A stretch of DNA of 64,000 nucleotides, taken from Nelumbo lutea (Eukaryota > Streptophyta > Magnoliopsida > Proteales > Nelumbonaceae). The stretch lies in assembly GCA_022828595.1 (NCBI GenBank), contig JAKGHH010000005.1, positions 64,165,655-64,229,654 on the forward strand, in the 5' to 3' direction. How positions within the stretch are numbered: position 1 is the first letter of the stretch; each line of letters begins with the position of its first letter. Position numbers and translations under genes: made by a program. Shown in pieces: positions 1-11,545 of the stretch. The notes beneath the pieces were generated by a model that was not told where the DNA came from, ran no database searches, and worked only from the letters and a program-made list of their open reading frames with translations.

Positions 1-660
1 ATTACAGTAATTAATTACTGTAACTTAATAATTACTGATTATTATAGTAATTTAATAAATATATAATTAGTGATTATAATTAATAATTACTGTTATTATA
101 AATATTGTTAGTAATTAGATATTTACTTTAAAATTATAAATACTGTTATTAAAAAATATTGTAAATAAATTACTGATTATTACTGTAATTTAATAAATAT
201 ATAATTAGTGATTATAACTAATAATTACTGTTATTATAAATATTGTTAATAAATAGATATTTACTTTAATTTTACTTTAAATTATAATATTATAAATATT
301 GTTACTTTAATTTTAATTTTAATTTTAATTATAAATATTGTTAATAAATAGATATTTACTTTAAGTTATAATTATAAATATTGTTATTAATAAATACTAT
401 TAATAAATTTAGTAATTATTGTTATATTAAAAATGTTATTAAAAGTATTGTTATTGATTATTTAATAAAATATTATAATTACTTACTATTGCTGATAAAT
501 GCTGTTAATTTAATTTAATTTTGGTAATTATTAGTTTAATGAATATTGTTAATAAATCCTATTCATAAATTTAATATTTACTATTATATTAAAAATAACT
601 AAATAATATTATTAAAACTATCATTAATGATTATTTAATTAAATAGTACAATTACTTACT
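1..660. repeat. AT-rich degenerate tandem repeat
   Basis: Almost pure A/T. A block of roughly 75 bp built on TAATTAGTGATTATAA, TTATAAATATTGTTA and GATATTTACTTTAA recurs at about 55-132 and 196-272, with shorter partial copies at 331-362 and later. The copies are diverged and the spacing is irregular. No open frame of interest and no recognisable gene. Confidence 0.6.
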
Positions 661-683
661 ATTATTGATAAATGTTGCTAATA

Positions 684-1345
684 ATGTTATGACAACTGAC
701 GGTTCGACCGTCCGGTTCGAACGGATGGCCCATTCTGACAACAAAAATTACAAGCAAAAAATTACGAAACTGTTCTAGCCACCTATTTTTGGGTTGATAG
801 TTCGATCATTCGGTTCGAATGGATGGTTTGTTCTGACAATAAAAATTATAGGCAAAAAATTGAACTGACTCCTGTCTCGCCTGCTCCTCAACGAGTGGGT
901 TATCGTCTCTGATTTGTTTGGGATCACGTCACCACGTCGATAGAACTAACTCCTGTCTCGCCCGCTTTGGAAACAACCGGGTAAGTGTTATCACTTTACG
1001 CAGAGTTCGTCTCCCGGCATAAAACCACATTCGAATGAGGCGAGTCGGTAATCTCGAATGCGCTACGTGAGGCCCACAACAACCTGCGCTTATATAAAGG
1101 TATCATATTCCTTAGAAAAGGTATGCACAATTTAGCACTCACAACTCTCTAGCTTTCTCACTTTCTAGCATTCTAGCATTTTAAAAACTCATCGCTGACT
1201 TAAGCACTGGAGTACCCATCCCAAGTAAAACAGTTTGATACTCTGATAATGTTCTCTTACAACTCGACCAGGTGACCTCACCAGCCCGTCATTTGAGTTG
1301 TCCTTTAGTAGGGAGATACAGAATGTGCACCATCATAAACCATTC
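684..1345 (+). mobile_element. LTR-like remnant (Tat/gypsy type), plus orientation
   Basis: GC content jumps here relative to the flanks. The stretch has a TATA box (TATATAAAGG near 1091) followed by short CT-rich text and a CTTAAGCACTGGAGTACCC motif near 1200. That order and motif resemble the R/U5 part of the gypsy LTRs elsewhere in this window (CTTAAGCATCGGAGTATTCC when those are read on the minus strand). Internal near-duplicates GAACTGACTCCTGTCTCGCC and GAACTAACTCCTGTCTCGCC occur at about 861 and 945. I found no clear target duplication or second LTR, so the ends are approximate. It could be a solo or truncated LTR. Confidence 0.4.
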
Positions 1346-2451
1346 AATCAAAGTTTCACCTTTGATTGACAAGGCAAGCTTCTTGCCTTTTTGTCATAAA
1401 TATGTCAGTTTTTAGTTAAGTGGGTCAACTCGCAATGGATATATTCTAAACAGTGAAGGTTAAAGTAAATCCAAATTCATTAACTTCCTAGGGTTTTTGA
1501 TATATATATATATATATATATATATAAGTAAAACTGCAACTTTAAATTTGTTTTTTTTTTCTTTTTTATTGTTATTGTTTTTTTTTTTTGTATAAACCAG
1601 TCTTAGTAGTAATTGCATGGGTATTTTGGACATTTTCATGCCTCTTGCTAGCATAGGGGCTCTACTTGCATTTTCTAAACTTCAAGGGAGGTTTCAGCAA
1701 TGGTTAGAAACTTCAGCGGAGGTTTCAGCAATTTACCCCCCGAAAAAAAACAATACAAACTTTATAAACAATGAAAAAAGAGAATTTAAAGTTATAATTT
1801 TACCTTTGTGCTATTGATATAAAGAGAAAATTTGGAAAATAAATGTGTTTTGAAAAAGAGTTTGGAGAGACTTGGGGTAGTGATTGATGTGAAGATAAAA
1901 ATTTGAAAAATAAGAACATAGTTGTACCTTTTGTTAGGGGATTCTAATAGTAGGGATCTATATATATTTGCAACTGTTTCAAAAAGTTAAAGGGGGTCAT
2001 TATAATTACAGTTACCAAACTTCAGGGGAGATTTCAACAATTTACCCTTTTCATAAATCTATAAATCAAGAGCCTTCTTAGGATTTTCATGTTTCTCCTT
2101 TTATACCCCCCCAAAAAAAGAGAAAGAATCTTTCCACCATGCCACTTCATCTATATTTGTATATTAAAATGGAATATGCCAAAATGGCACTTCTTTCTGG
2201 ATATTTGAGAATCATCTATCATTTTCTTTTGGTTACTAGTAATTAAGCATGTGCATTGCTCATGAGAAGTTTTTCTTCATATTAATTACTTGAATTTTAA
2301 ATACATCATAGTTAAGATAAAAATTGAAAATTAACAAAAGCAACAATATGATTAAAAATAAACTTAAATTATTGTAGTAACTGTGCTTGTGCATTTCACA
2401 TGGAAATCTTAAATTACGTTAACAATTATTATTACTATTATTATAATTACA

Positions 2452-2489
<38 letters not shown>

Positions 2490-5400
2490 ATTTTTATATA
2501 TTATTTTGATTACTTATACTTTTTTTTCTAAAGATTTATTGTTTAACTATCATATCATTGATTAATCCATTTGATTCAAACCACGAACCCACCACCCAAA
2601 GGGAAAATAGTTTGATTTCTAGGTTGGCTTTAAACTTTGTATTACATAAAATTATTTTCTTACGTATAATGCTTATTTGTTCAATATAATGAATGTATAA
2701 TATTAGAGATGTACCCGATATTTTATTTTTTTTATAAATATATAACATTAAATATATGCCCAAATTTTTATCTATTTTTTTTTTTATTTTAGTTTGTGAC
2801 TCTTTGTATTTTTCTATTTTTCAAAATTTTATTATTCGTCTATGTCATCATTTCATTTATTTGTTGATTTTAAATTTGGAATTCTATTTTCATCATTAAT
2901 AAAAGTACTTCTTAAATTTTATATTTATTTTTGTTTATTATAATGAATATACAATATTGGAGATATGCCCATTTTTTTTTATTTTTTTGTATTATATATT
3001 TTATATATTCTAATTCTTTATTATTTAATTATGTCATTATTTTTTAACCCACTTGATGAGACAATAGGAAAACATTAGAATTTAATGATGAGAAATATGT
3101 ATCCTAAATATAGGATTTAATGAGAGAATATATCTCAGATATGAGATTTAATGAGAGAAAATAGGAAAATTGTTTTATTTTCAATTGGTTTTGAATACTA
3201 TATTCCATTTCCATAATTAATAAAAAATTTATTATTTATCATACTTATTAGTGTTTAATATGTTGAATATATGATGTTAAAAATGTTCCCAATTTTTTAA
3301 TTTCTATATCTTTTATATTTTATCTATTTTTAAATTTTATTATTTAATTGTGGCAACATGGATTGGTCCATTTGACCCAAAGTGGTTTAATTTATTTTAC
3401 ACTAACTAGATGAAAACACTTTTTTGAAGTAGATTTTAAAATTATAAGCTTTTATGTTATTAGAATTATTAGTTTATTATGCATGAATTTAATTAATAGA
3501 GTTTAATGATGAGAATAAACAAAAAAAAATGCCTTAAATATATTATTCAATGAAGGTAAATGCAAATTAATATCTTAAATGTTGGTTTAATGAGAGGGAA
3601 TTGGATGCATTGAATATCTTCAAACTACATATTTCAACTCATTTAATATCAATAACTGATTACCCTATTCGTGTTTTTTAATATCAAAAACTTGTTTTTT
3701 TTATTTTTATTTTTGGAATTTTTCTCATTTAAAATTGAAAAAAATAACTCAAGTGGATAATAAGCTTGAAGACTTTTATCTGCCTTCATTAAATCACCAT
3801 TAACTCCATCTCCTCTTTCTCATTAACTAATTTAATTATCTCTTCTCATTAATTTTGGCATTAACTCTCCCATTAAATAACTCATGTCATTCACTGTATC
3901 TATATCTTTATCCATTTCAATTTAGCCATTATTTTATTTATATTAGATATATTTATATTAAATTATAATATTAACAAAAATATTTACATTGAAATGGAGA
4001 TATTCAATGATATATTATTAACCTAAATAATCTACTTTACATTAAAAGAATAAATTTTTTAGTTAATTAATTAATGAATTTATATTTAGAATAAATATTA
4101 TTTAATTCACTCAACAAATAAAACCAGTGTTTTAAAAATCAACTTGAAGGCTGAATAGTTTTTGCCTCTAAGTCACGGGCCAATGGTCCAACTGTTCGGG
4201 TTGGACAAATCAAATCATGACACATCTTCCATCTATATTTGTATAATATAATATACTACAATTACATTTTGTGTGTGTATATTATTTTTTTTTTCAATTT
4301 ATACTTTTTATTTTAGTTTTTAATTTTTTATAAATAAAAAAGCCGAAAATTGAAATTTGAGACCTAAAGGGTTAATGGTGAAAAGTTATCCAAAAAAAAA
4401 AAAAAATCAACTCAATCACACAACTAAGCACAATGTTAAGTCTTGTAAAAGTTTTCAATACATTGCATATTATAATCCATGACCCAATAACTATCAAAAG
4501 GGTTAATGGTTTAACTACCTAGATTGAACGTGTTTTGACCAAATCAACCATTTGTGACAAAGATAGTAGGTATTAGGAAATTAGAATTAGAAATGGGGTC
4601 CTGTGATTGTTCGAATGTTTTAACCATTTGAGTCAAAACGAGTTGAAAGTATTGAATAAAACATCATAAAAATTATAATCCATTTATATTCCATTTGACA
4701 TAATAAAAATTAATTAACCATAATAAAAATTATTTATGAAATTATTTAAATAAGATAAAATTAAATAATTACTAATTATTATTGATAATAATATTTGTAT
4801 TAATATAATAGAAACAAATAAATTAATAAAATGTAATAAGGTAGATGAATGACTATTATCCATTTAAAATTAATATAAAACCAATACAAAATTATCTTAC
4901 AATTATTAGTTTTATCTTTAATTTTTATTAACAAAATTAAATTCCATTAAAAAATAAACATTTAATATAATTAATTAAATTGAATATGGATTAATAAAAT
5001 GAAAAAATAATAAAAAAATATTAACCTTAAATTTTGTTGAATTACTTAATTTAAAATCATCTTAAATTATATTTAAAAAAGGGAAAATTATATAAACCTC
5101 CTTAGGTTTTCTAACAATCATACAAACCTCCCCTATATACGTTTTGACCTTAATATTGTTTTGAAAAAACGTGTAGATATTTTCTTTCTGTTAGCATTCA
5201 AAATAGAAAATATTGATGTAATGCATTAATTTTCTTTATCAAATTTACCTTTAACCAACTTTATTCAGAAATAATTATAAACCAAAAATATTTTTACCTA
5301 AAAAAATTACAAACCATAAAACTTTTAAGAATTAATAAAAAAAAATTCAACATTAAGGTACAAAAGTAATATTGATTTATCTAAGGCATAAGGAATTGGT

Positions 5401-7585
5401 TATTCTCACTAAAATGCAACTTCAATTGAGATTGAATAAACTAGACATAATAATAAAAAGAAAAAGCATGAATTGAACTTAGATGAACACCGTTTAATTG
5501 GAAATGTCGTAAAGCTCCATTCTCAATTTTTTCTTAATAAAACCTGTGCGTCATACTGGTCCCCACTAGTTTAATCTAAGTCCAAATCCTCATGCCTCAC
5601 TTTCACGGAAAAAAAGAAAGAATTAAAGATAAATAAAAAACTAATGACTAAATGTTGCCAAAAAGAAGAGAATTATTATGAGATTTTAAGGCAAGCGACA
5701 TGAAATTTATGGCATGAGCTAGTCAAATAAGATGAGATGTAAGGCTAAGATGACCCAATAACAACCACACAAATCCTTTTTCTCATTAATTAGAGAATGG
5801 ACGCTGTCAACAATGAAGAAGTCAAATGATACAAATATAAATATGTAGAGCCTAAAATTTTATATTCTTAAGTCTCCATTTGGAACGAGTACAAAAAACA
5901 ACCACACAATCCTCTTCAATCAAAACTGAGCCTAAAGAGCACTAGTACTGCATGAAATGGCCCAATTAATATTATTAATAATTACTTTTATTTTATTTTT
6001 GGTGTCATTTGCTGAATATATATAATAGGCTGGTTGAAGTTTCAATAGCCTCTCTTCCTGATCATTTACAAGTTTAATTATTTAACACGTAACATATGGC
6101 TGAATCGGAAGGTGTTGACTGTTGAGAGATACGTAACGATGGGTAAAACGGGTCGTGTCAGACTCTACTAAAATGTTCTATACATTCACCACCACACATA
6201 TTCTACTTTAATTGTTGCTTTATCAAATGGGAATTAAGTTTGATTTTTCCAAGCCCTCCACCCGAATTTTCATTATTTGACACGCCATTCCAATCCGTAC
6301 AAGCTTAGGGGGCCCATTCTCGTCAATTATTTCTCGTGCATTCATGCTCTCTGTGCTTTGAAAATGGTTTCGTAATTGGACCGAACCGATGATTGTATTG
6401 ATTGACCCGGAAATCATTCAGGCAACCTGCTGATCCGGGTGGTTAAACTATTAATCTGTTCGATTCGTTTAACGGTTTTTGATTTTTTTTTAATTAGAAT
6501 GAATTACCCAGAAATAAATATAAATAGCCAGAACGGTTTCAATTCCGATCGATATTTAAAACCTTCATCTTTATATTAAAAGCCCATTCACCGGCTGGGA
6601 TGAGAAGGGGGTATTTGTCGATATAAATGGTTTTGTTTGATCTAAAAAAAAGGAATGAACAACAGTCATGCTAGCAAAAGCAATTAATATGAATATTTTT
6701 AGTCAAATTTCATCACAAAGCAATGTTTAAAATATCAGCATGTACGATACTCAAAAGTTTGTGTTTCTATGTTTTTGACTTTTTCATATTGATAATGAAA
6801 CGATGTTTTGAGGATGAGTATGAACAGATTACAGCTCAGTTACTCAAAACGTCCAATACAATGCGATATATATCGTTACTTTGAACCTATATTCACGTTT
6901 GTCCACTTGAGGTTTCTTCAGCTAAACGTTTTGAAATCAATTTTTTATAAATTACTGGAAGAATGAAATCTTTTGGTTGAAAGATTTTTGGGTTGTTCTG
7001 ATAAGTTATAAAGACCTCCATTACCCCCTTAACTTTCACTTTGTGATAAATATCTCTCTCTTTTAGAGTTCTTTTAGTTCACTTAAAAAAAAATAGTTCT
7101 CATCCCAATTGTTTAATTTTTTTTTTTAAATCTCTAAACTATTTCTTTTCTGAACAATTTATAATTCGATTAGTTTTCTAAATTTAAATATTGAAGACTT
7201 GAAATCTTTTCGGTTGCTCATCCTTGCAGATTTCTGGTTGGATTTAATATTGAGATGAAATAGAAAAAGTTTTTTTTTTTTTTTTTTTTTCTGTTGGATA
7301 AATTCAGTTTACAAGGAATACAAATGCAAATACATATTAATTAATACAAAATACAACGTTTTGCACTCTATATATAAACTAATACAAAATACAAGGTTTT
7401 GTATTCCTTCCAAACTGTGCCATAAAGTTAATGTTTTATTTGGTTTCTTATTTTATTAGAGAAAGGAGTAGATAATTTTTATATTTTAAGATGAATAGAT
7501 ACAGCCATATTAGTGAAATGAAACAAGAATCTAAAGAAATTTAAAATGATTCTTGTTATTTTTTGTTGGTTTTGTTTTTATACAA
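1346..7585. other. AT-rich intergenic DNA, no gene seen
   Basis: About 6.2 kb with no supported coding sequence. It holds a (TA)n microsatellite at 1501-1526, an (ATT)n microsatellite at 2452-2486, many homopolymer runs, and stretches with repeated GGTTCGGGTTGGACAAATC-like wording around 4130-4640 and 6360-6560 that look like decayed MITEs without paired ends I could define. Short open frames here are low-complexity or overlap the microsatellites. Confidence 0.6.
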
Positions 7586-8287
7586 GGGTGGAGTCGATGC
7601 TAGCACCATTCGTGCAGCATGAGGACGCGCCAAGCGTCTTTTCGTTCGAGCGTTGGCTTAATGCATGCGAAATGAATTAAACGGAGTCTATCATTCACGC
7701 CGTTAGCTTTTCCTTCGTTCCATTCCACTTGCCGCTAGCACTCGAGACTCTCTTTGTCTTAATTTTTTTTCATGAATCTTCTGAGCTTTTATTCGAGTGT
7801 GCTAGGTCATGTGTTTACATGATCTTCTTCACCGAACACCAGATTCGTTTACGTGATTAAAGACTCTACTGCCAAAGATCATGCCAAATGCTCGATGAAT
7901 CGAGGAAGGTGAAGGCAGAGATTAAGAGAAAAGAAGCCATGCCGCAAGGAGGAAGAGGAGGAATCTCCTTCTATGTATGTCCTTTTGATCGTACTATCCG
8001 GTTTCAATCTTGTCTTGCAATGCCCCTCACTTTACTTCTTGACCAAATATTTTCATTTATCAGACACTAGAAACCACCAGTTGGAGAGAGAGAGAGAGAG
8101 AGAGTGACTAGCGAGGGTAGAGTTCGGTGAGTCTTCAGCGGAATGTAGAATGGAACGAAGGAGAAGCTAACAGCGCAAAGTATAGACTCCGTTTAATTTA
8201 CTTTATACGCATTAAGCAAATACACGAATCAAAAGACGCATGGCGCGTCCTCATGATGCGTGAACGGTGCGAGCATGGACTCTACCC
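7586..8287. mobile_element. Non-autonomous element with about 150-bp terminal inverted repeats
   Basis: The left arm (7586 to about 7735) and the right arm (about 8135-8287) are imperfect reverse complements along their length. Shared blocks include GGGT(G/A)GAGTC at the tips, ATGAGGACGCGCCA, AATTAAACGGAGTCTAT and CCTTCGTTCCATTC. The roughly 400-bp centre encodes nothing I recognise and contains a (GA)n tract at 8084-8104. Such long TIRs are typical of Mutator-like (MULE) derivatives, but the flanks (TTATACAA left, TCATTGAA right) match at only 5 of 8 positions, so no target duplication is demonstrated. A fold-back element is an alternative. Confidence 0.75.
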
Positions 8288-9744
8288 TCATTGAAGCGGA
8301 ACCCCTTTGTAACTTACTCTTGTTTCAAACTTATTTTCATTTTTAATGGCCTTCACAAATATTATATGCAATTATTTGTTTTTTTTTTTTTCAGATTTTG
8401 GCATTTTTAATTTGAATAAGTCAAACGGTTGAATATATTGTGATTAATGCAACAAGTACTTCTTTTAAGATATGGGACCACACATTAAGTGGTTTTCAAG
8501 TACTTATATGTGTTTGCTAAAAAAGCAAGGAAAAAGTAATTCTTCTTAAAATAATCACTTCTTAAAAAACTGATATGGATGTTGCTTTTTTCATTACTTT
8601 TTGAAAAACTGCTTCTGCATTCAAATGGGACAAACTTGTCCCTACTTTTTAATAACAAAAATACCCCCGTGTGAGGTTATCATCCTCCTCCATTCTAAAC
8701 CCAACAACATACCAAGCAACGACAACGTCAGTTGCAGGTCCACTAGCAACATTCGATGGTGAACAAAAAACGGCCGATGGACCTATCATTTTGCTCTTAT
8801 CTTTGTTTTTCTATAGTATTCCATCAATTTGAGGCTATTTTTTGTGTTTTTTCTGAAATTTGAAACTCCCCTTCTTTCTCTAGTTGCAGATCTGTGTTTG
8901 GGTGACTTCAATGGCGATATCCCACTGCCTAGCTGTCCGCAACTAAAAGGTGGGTTCACATAAACTCCTCCCCTCCATGTTTTTTTTTTGGGTGATTATT
9001 TATCTGATTCGATTTTTTTTTTTTTTGTATTCATATGAGAAATCCGAAATTCTTTTGGGCATTTTTTTTGTTAGAAATCATGCAAAAAAAAATGCTTAAG
9101 TTGGATGAATATTTGTGTGAAAAATGGTTGAAGTTGGATGAATATTTGTGTGAATATAATCTTCAAGTGTGAATACTTGTGAATTTTTTTTCATGAATTT
9201 TTGTTGGTGATGATTTTAATATTTTTTTTTTGATAACCTAAATTTTCATTTTCCTAAATAATCTGAATTTAGTCATCATATTTTATTTTTTTTTAATTTG
9301 ATAATGGTGGTGTTTTTTTTGTTTTGTTTTGTTGAGTAATATGAAAATTTCAATTATTGATTTATACGCATGGTTAAAATTATCCTATTTTTATTTATTT
9401 GTTGATTTATATATGTATAGTTAATATTATCCTATTTTATTTTTTGAATAATCTGAATTTAGTTATCTTATTTTTTTTAATTTGATATAGGTGGTGTTTT
9501 TTATTTTCTTTTAATAATATGAATTTCCAATTATTGATTTATATGTATAGTTTAAATTATCCTATTTTTATTTTATTGTTGATTTATATGTATAGTTAAA
9601 ATTATCCTATTTTTATTTTTTGTTGATTGATTTTTTTTGAATAATTTGAATATTAGTATGTTTAATGAATTGGTGGTGTTTTTTATTTTCTTGAATAATA
9701 TAAATTTCTAATTATTGATTTATATGTATGGTTAAAATTATCCT
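8288..9744. other. Intergenic DNA with imperfect direct repeats
   Basis: No supported gene. A moderately GC-balanced patch at about 8690-8950 interrupts the AT-rich text but has no long open frame. From about 9300 to 9745 the phrase GATTTATATGTATAG followed by TTAAAATTATCCTATTTT recurs about five times (near 9358, 9403, 9536, 9582 and 9716) at unequal spacing. Confidence 0.5.
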
Positions 9745-10413
9745 ATTTTGTGAAAAGTACTTTTTAAAAGCACTGTCTAGAAATATTTTTGTGAAAAAAT
9801 GCGCCCTGAGAGTGCTTCTTGGAAGCCTATTTGTGAAAACTCAATTGTAAAAGTATTTTGTAGAAGTAGTTTGTAAAAATGCTCTATAAAAGCACTTTCC
9901 AAAAGTAATTTGTGAAAAATGCTCCCTAAAAGCACTTTCGGAAAGTATTTTGTGAAAATTGTGCCTTGAAAGTGATTTTTGGAAGGAATTTGTGAAAACT
10001 GGTCCTTAAATGTTCTTTTTGGATGTAATTTGTGAAAATTGCTCCTTAAAAGCACTTTCTAGAAGTATTTTGTGAAAACTAGTCCTTAAAAGTGCTTTCT
10101 ATAAGTAGTTTGTGAAAATTGCTCCTAAAAACACTTTGTGAAAGTATTTTATGAAAACTGGTCCTTAAAAGCGCATTCTTTAAGTTATTTGTGAAAACTG
10201 CTTCCTAAAAGCACTTTCTAGAAATATTTTGTAAGAATTAGTAATTAAAAGTGCTTTTTGGAAGTAGCTTGTGAGAATTGCTCCCTAAAAGCACTTTCTA
10301 AAAGTATTTTATGAAAGCTAGTCCTTAAAAAGTGTTTTTTGGAAGTAATTTGTGAAAACTGCACCATAAAAACACTTTGGTAAAAATTGATTATTGAAAA
10401 TTCTTTTTGGAAG

Positions 10414-10420
<7 letters not shown>
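9745..10420. repeat. Minisatellite of about 40-bp units, alternating two variants
   Basis: About sixteen diverged units at roughly 40-bp spacing, each containing a TTTGTGAAAA-like core. Two variants tend to alternate: CTCCCTAAAAGCACTTTC and GGTCCTTAAAAGTGCTTT, which suggests an 80-bp higher-order unit. The array ends in an (ATT)n tract at 10417-10450. Minus-strand open frames of 81-92 residues here are translations of the repeat and not genes. Confidence 0.8.
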
Positions 10421-10450
<30 letters not shown>

Positions 10451-11545
10451 CCATGTGGCATTTCATGTATGGGTCCATGTGCGCTCTCATGTGTCATGAT
10501 ATAGTGGTGTGGTGATTTTTCATTAAAATGTATATAATGATATGGAAAACATTATTTATAAGCACGTGGAGTGAATGCTAAAAGTGTTATGGGAAAGTAG
10601 GTCCTAAAAATCCCCACCCTAATAAGTGTTTATAAAACACAATAAGTGGTTGACAAGGAAATCATCCATCGTCTTCAAATCCTACTAAAAGAAGCACTTT
10701 TAAAAAATAATTATACAATAAGTACTTTTTTTCTAAACCATTTATTTATCAAAGGTAGCCTAATGCAAGTTTATGGCTAGCCCATAATTCGTTAATGATT
10801 TTTTATTCATGATTTATTAGACAAAAAAGGAGAAATCGCAGACTGGTAGGAAGAGTCCGGTTCTGTTCCTCACACTAACCTCAGAGCATCTTTCAGACGC
10901 AGATCCGGTGGATGTGGATGTGAGGAGCGCTCTGTAAGTAGCAGATCCACGATTGCTAGATCCAGCGCCGACAGGCGACAGCAGTGACGTCGTCAACCAT
11001 GAAAAACAGACCATTGTGTCAATGGATTGGGTTGGATCTGCTCGTCAGCTCAAAGTGGCACCTAATTCAGGAAAATTCATCCTCGTGGAAATTTTCAGAT
11101 ATGGACCAAAAGTTACGTAAACCAGTACCATATTGCTATAATCCAATAACACGCGGGCACGTCCTCAATTAGAAAAGTCATCGATCCCGTTGAACAGTTG
11201 ATGTATCCGGGTTTATTGGTCATGATGTTAGCTCACAGAATTCGAATCCAGTTCCCCAGCCAGCAGTTGTGCATTGTGGAATATCTCCAATGATAAAACA
11301 TACAAATGGTTAGATATTTCTAATGTACGATTGCAAAAGGCTGTGAGATGGTGTGAGGATGATTTTGTGAGTATTAAATCTAAGTTCGAAGTTCGAGCTC
11401 ACAATGCACGTCTATTAATAAAAGCCAACCACCCTAAAATGGCAGCGTCCCTTCTTAAGTCTAAACCTTTTTGATCGATCTGTGCTTTTAGCAGCGAAAG
11501 GTTTACAAGCGAATCTCCTACACTACAACCCTTCAAAAATTAAAC
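10421..11545. other. Region upstream of the CYP74 gene
   Basis: About 1.1 kb between the minisatellite and the allene oxide synthase start codon. No second gene is supported. Base composition becomes less AT-rich from about 10810. An in-frame TAG lies near 11489, upstream of the CYP74 ATG, with no intervening in-frame ATG, which fixes the start. I did not find a convincing TATA box or named promoter element. Confidence 0.5.

Noticed and set aside
9777..10490. Minus-strand open frames of 81-92 codons
   Set aside because: They are translations of the 40-bp minisatellite and the adjoining (ATT)n tract, with repetitive protein sequence and no start context.
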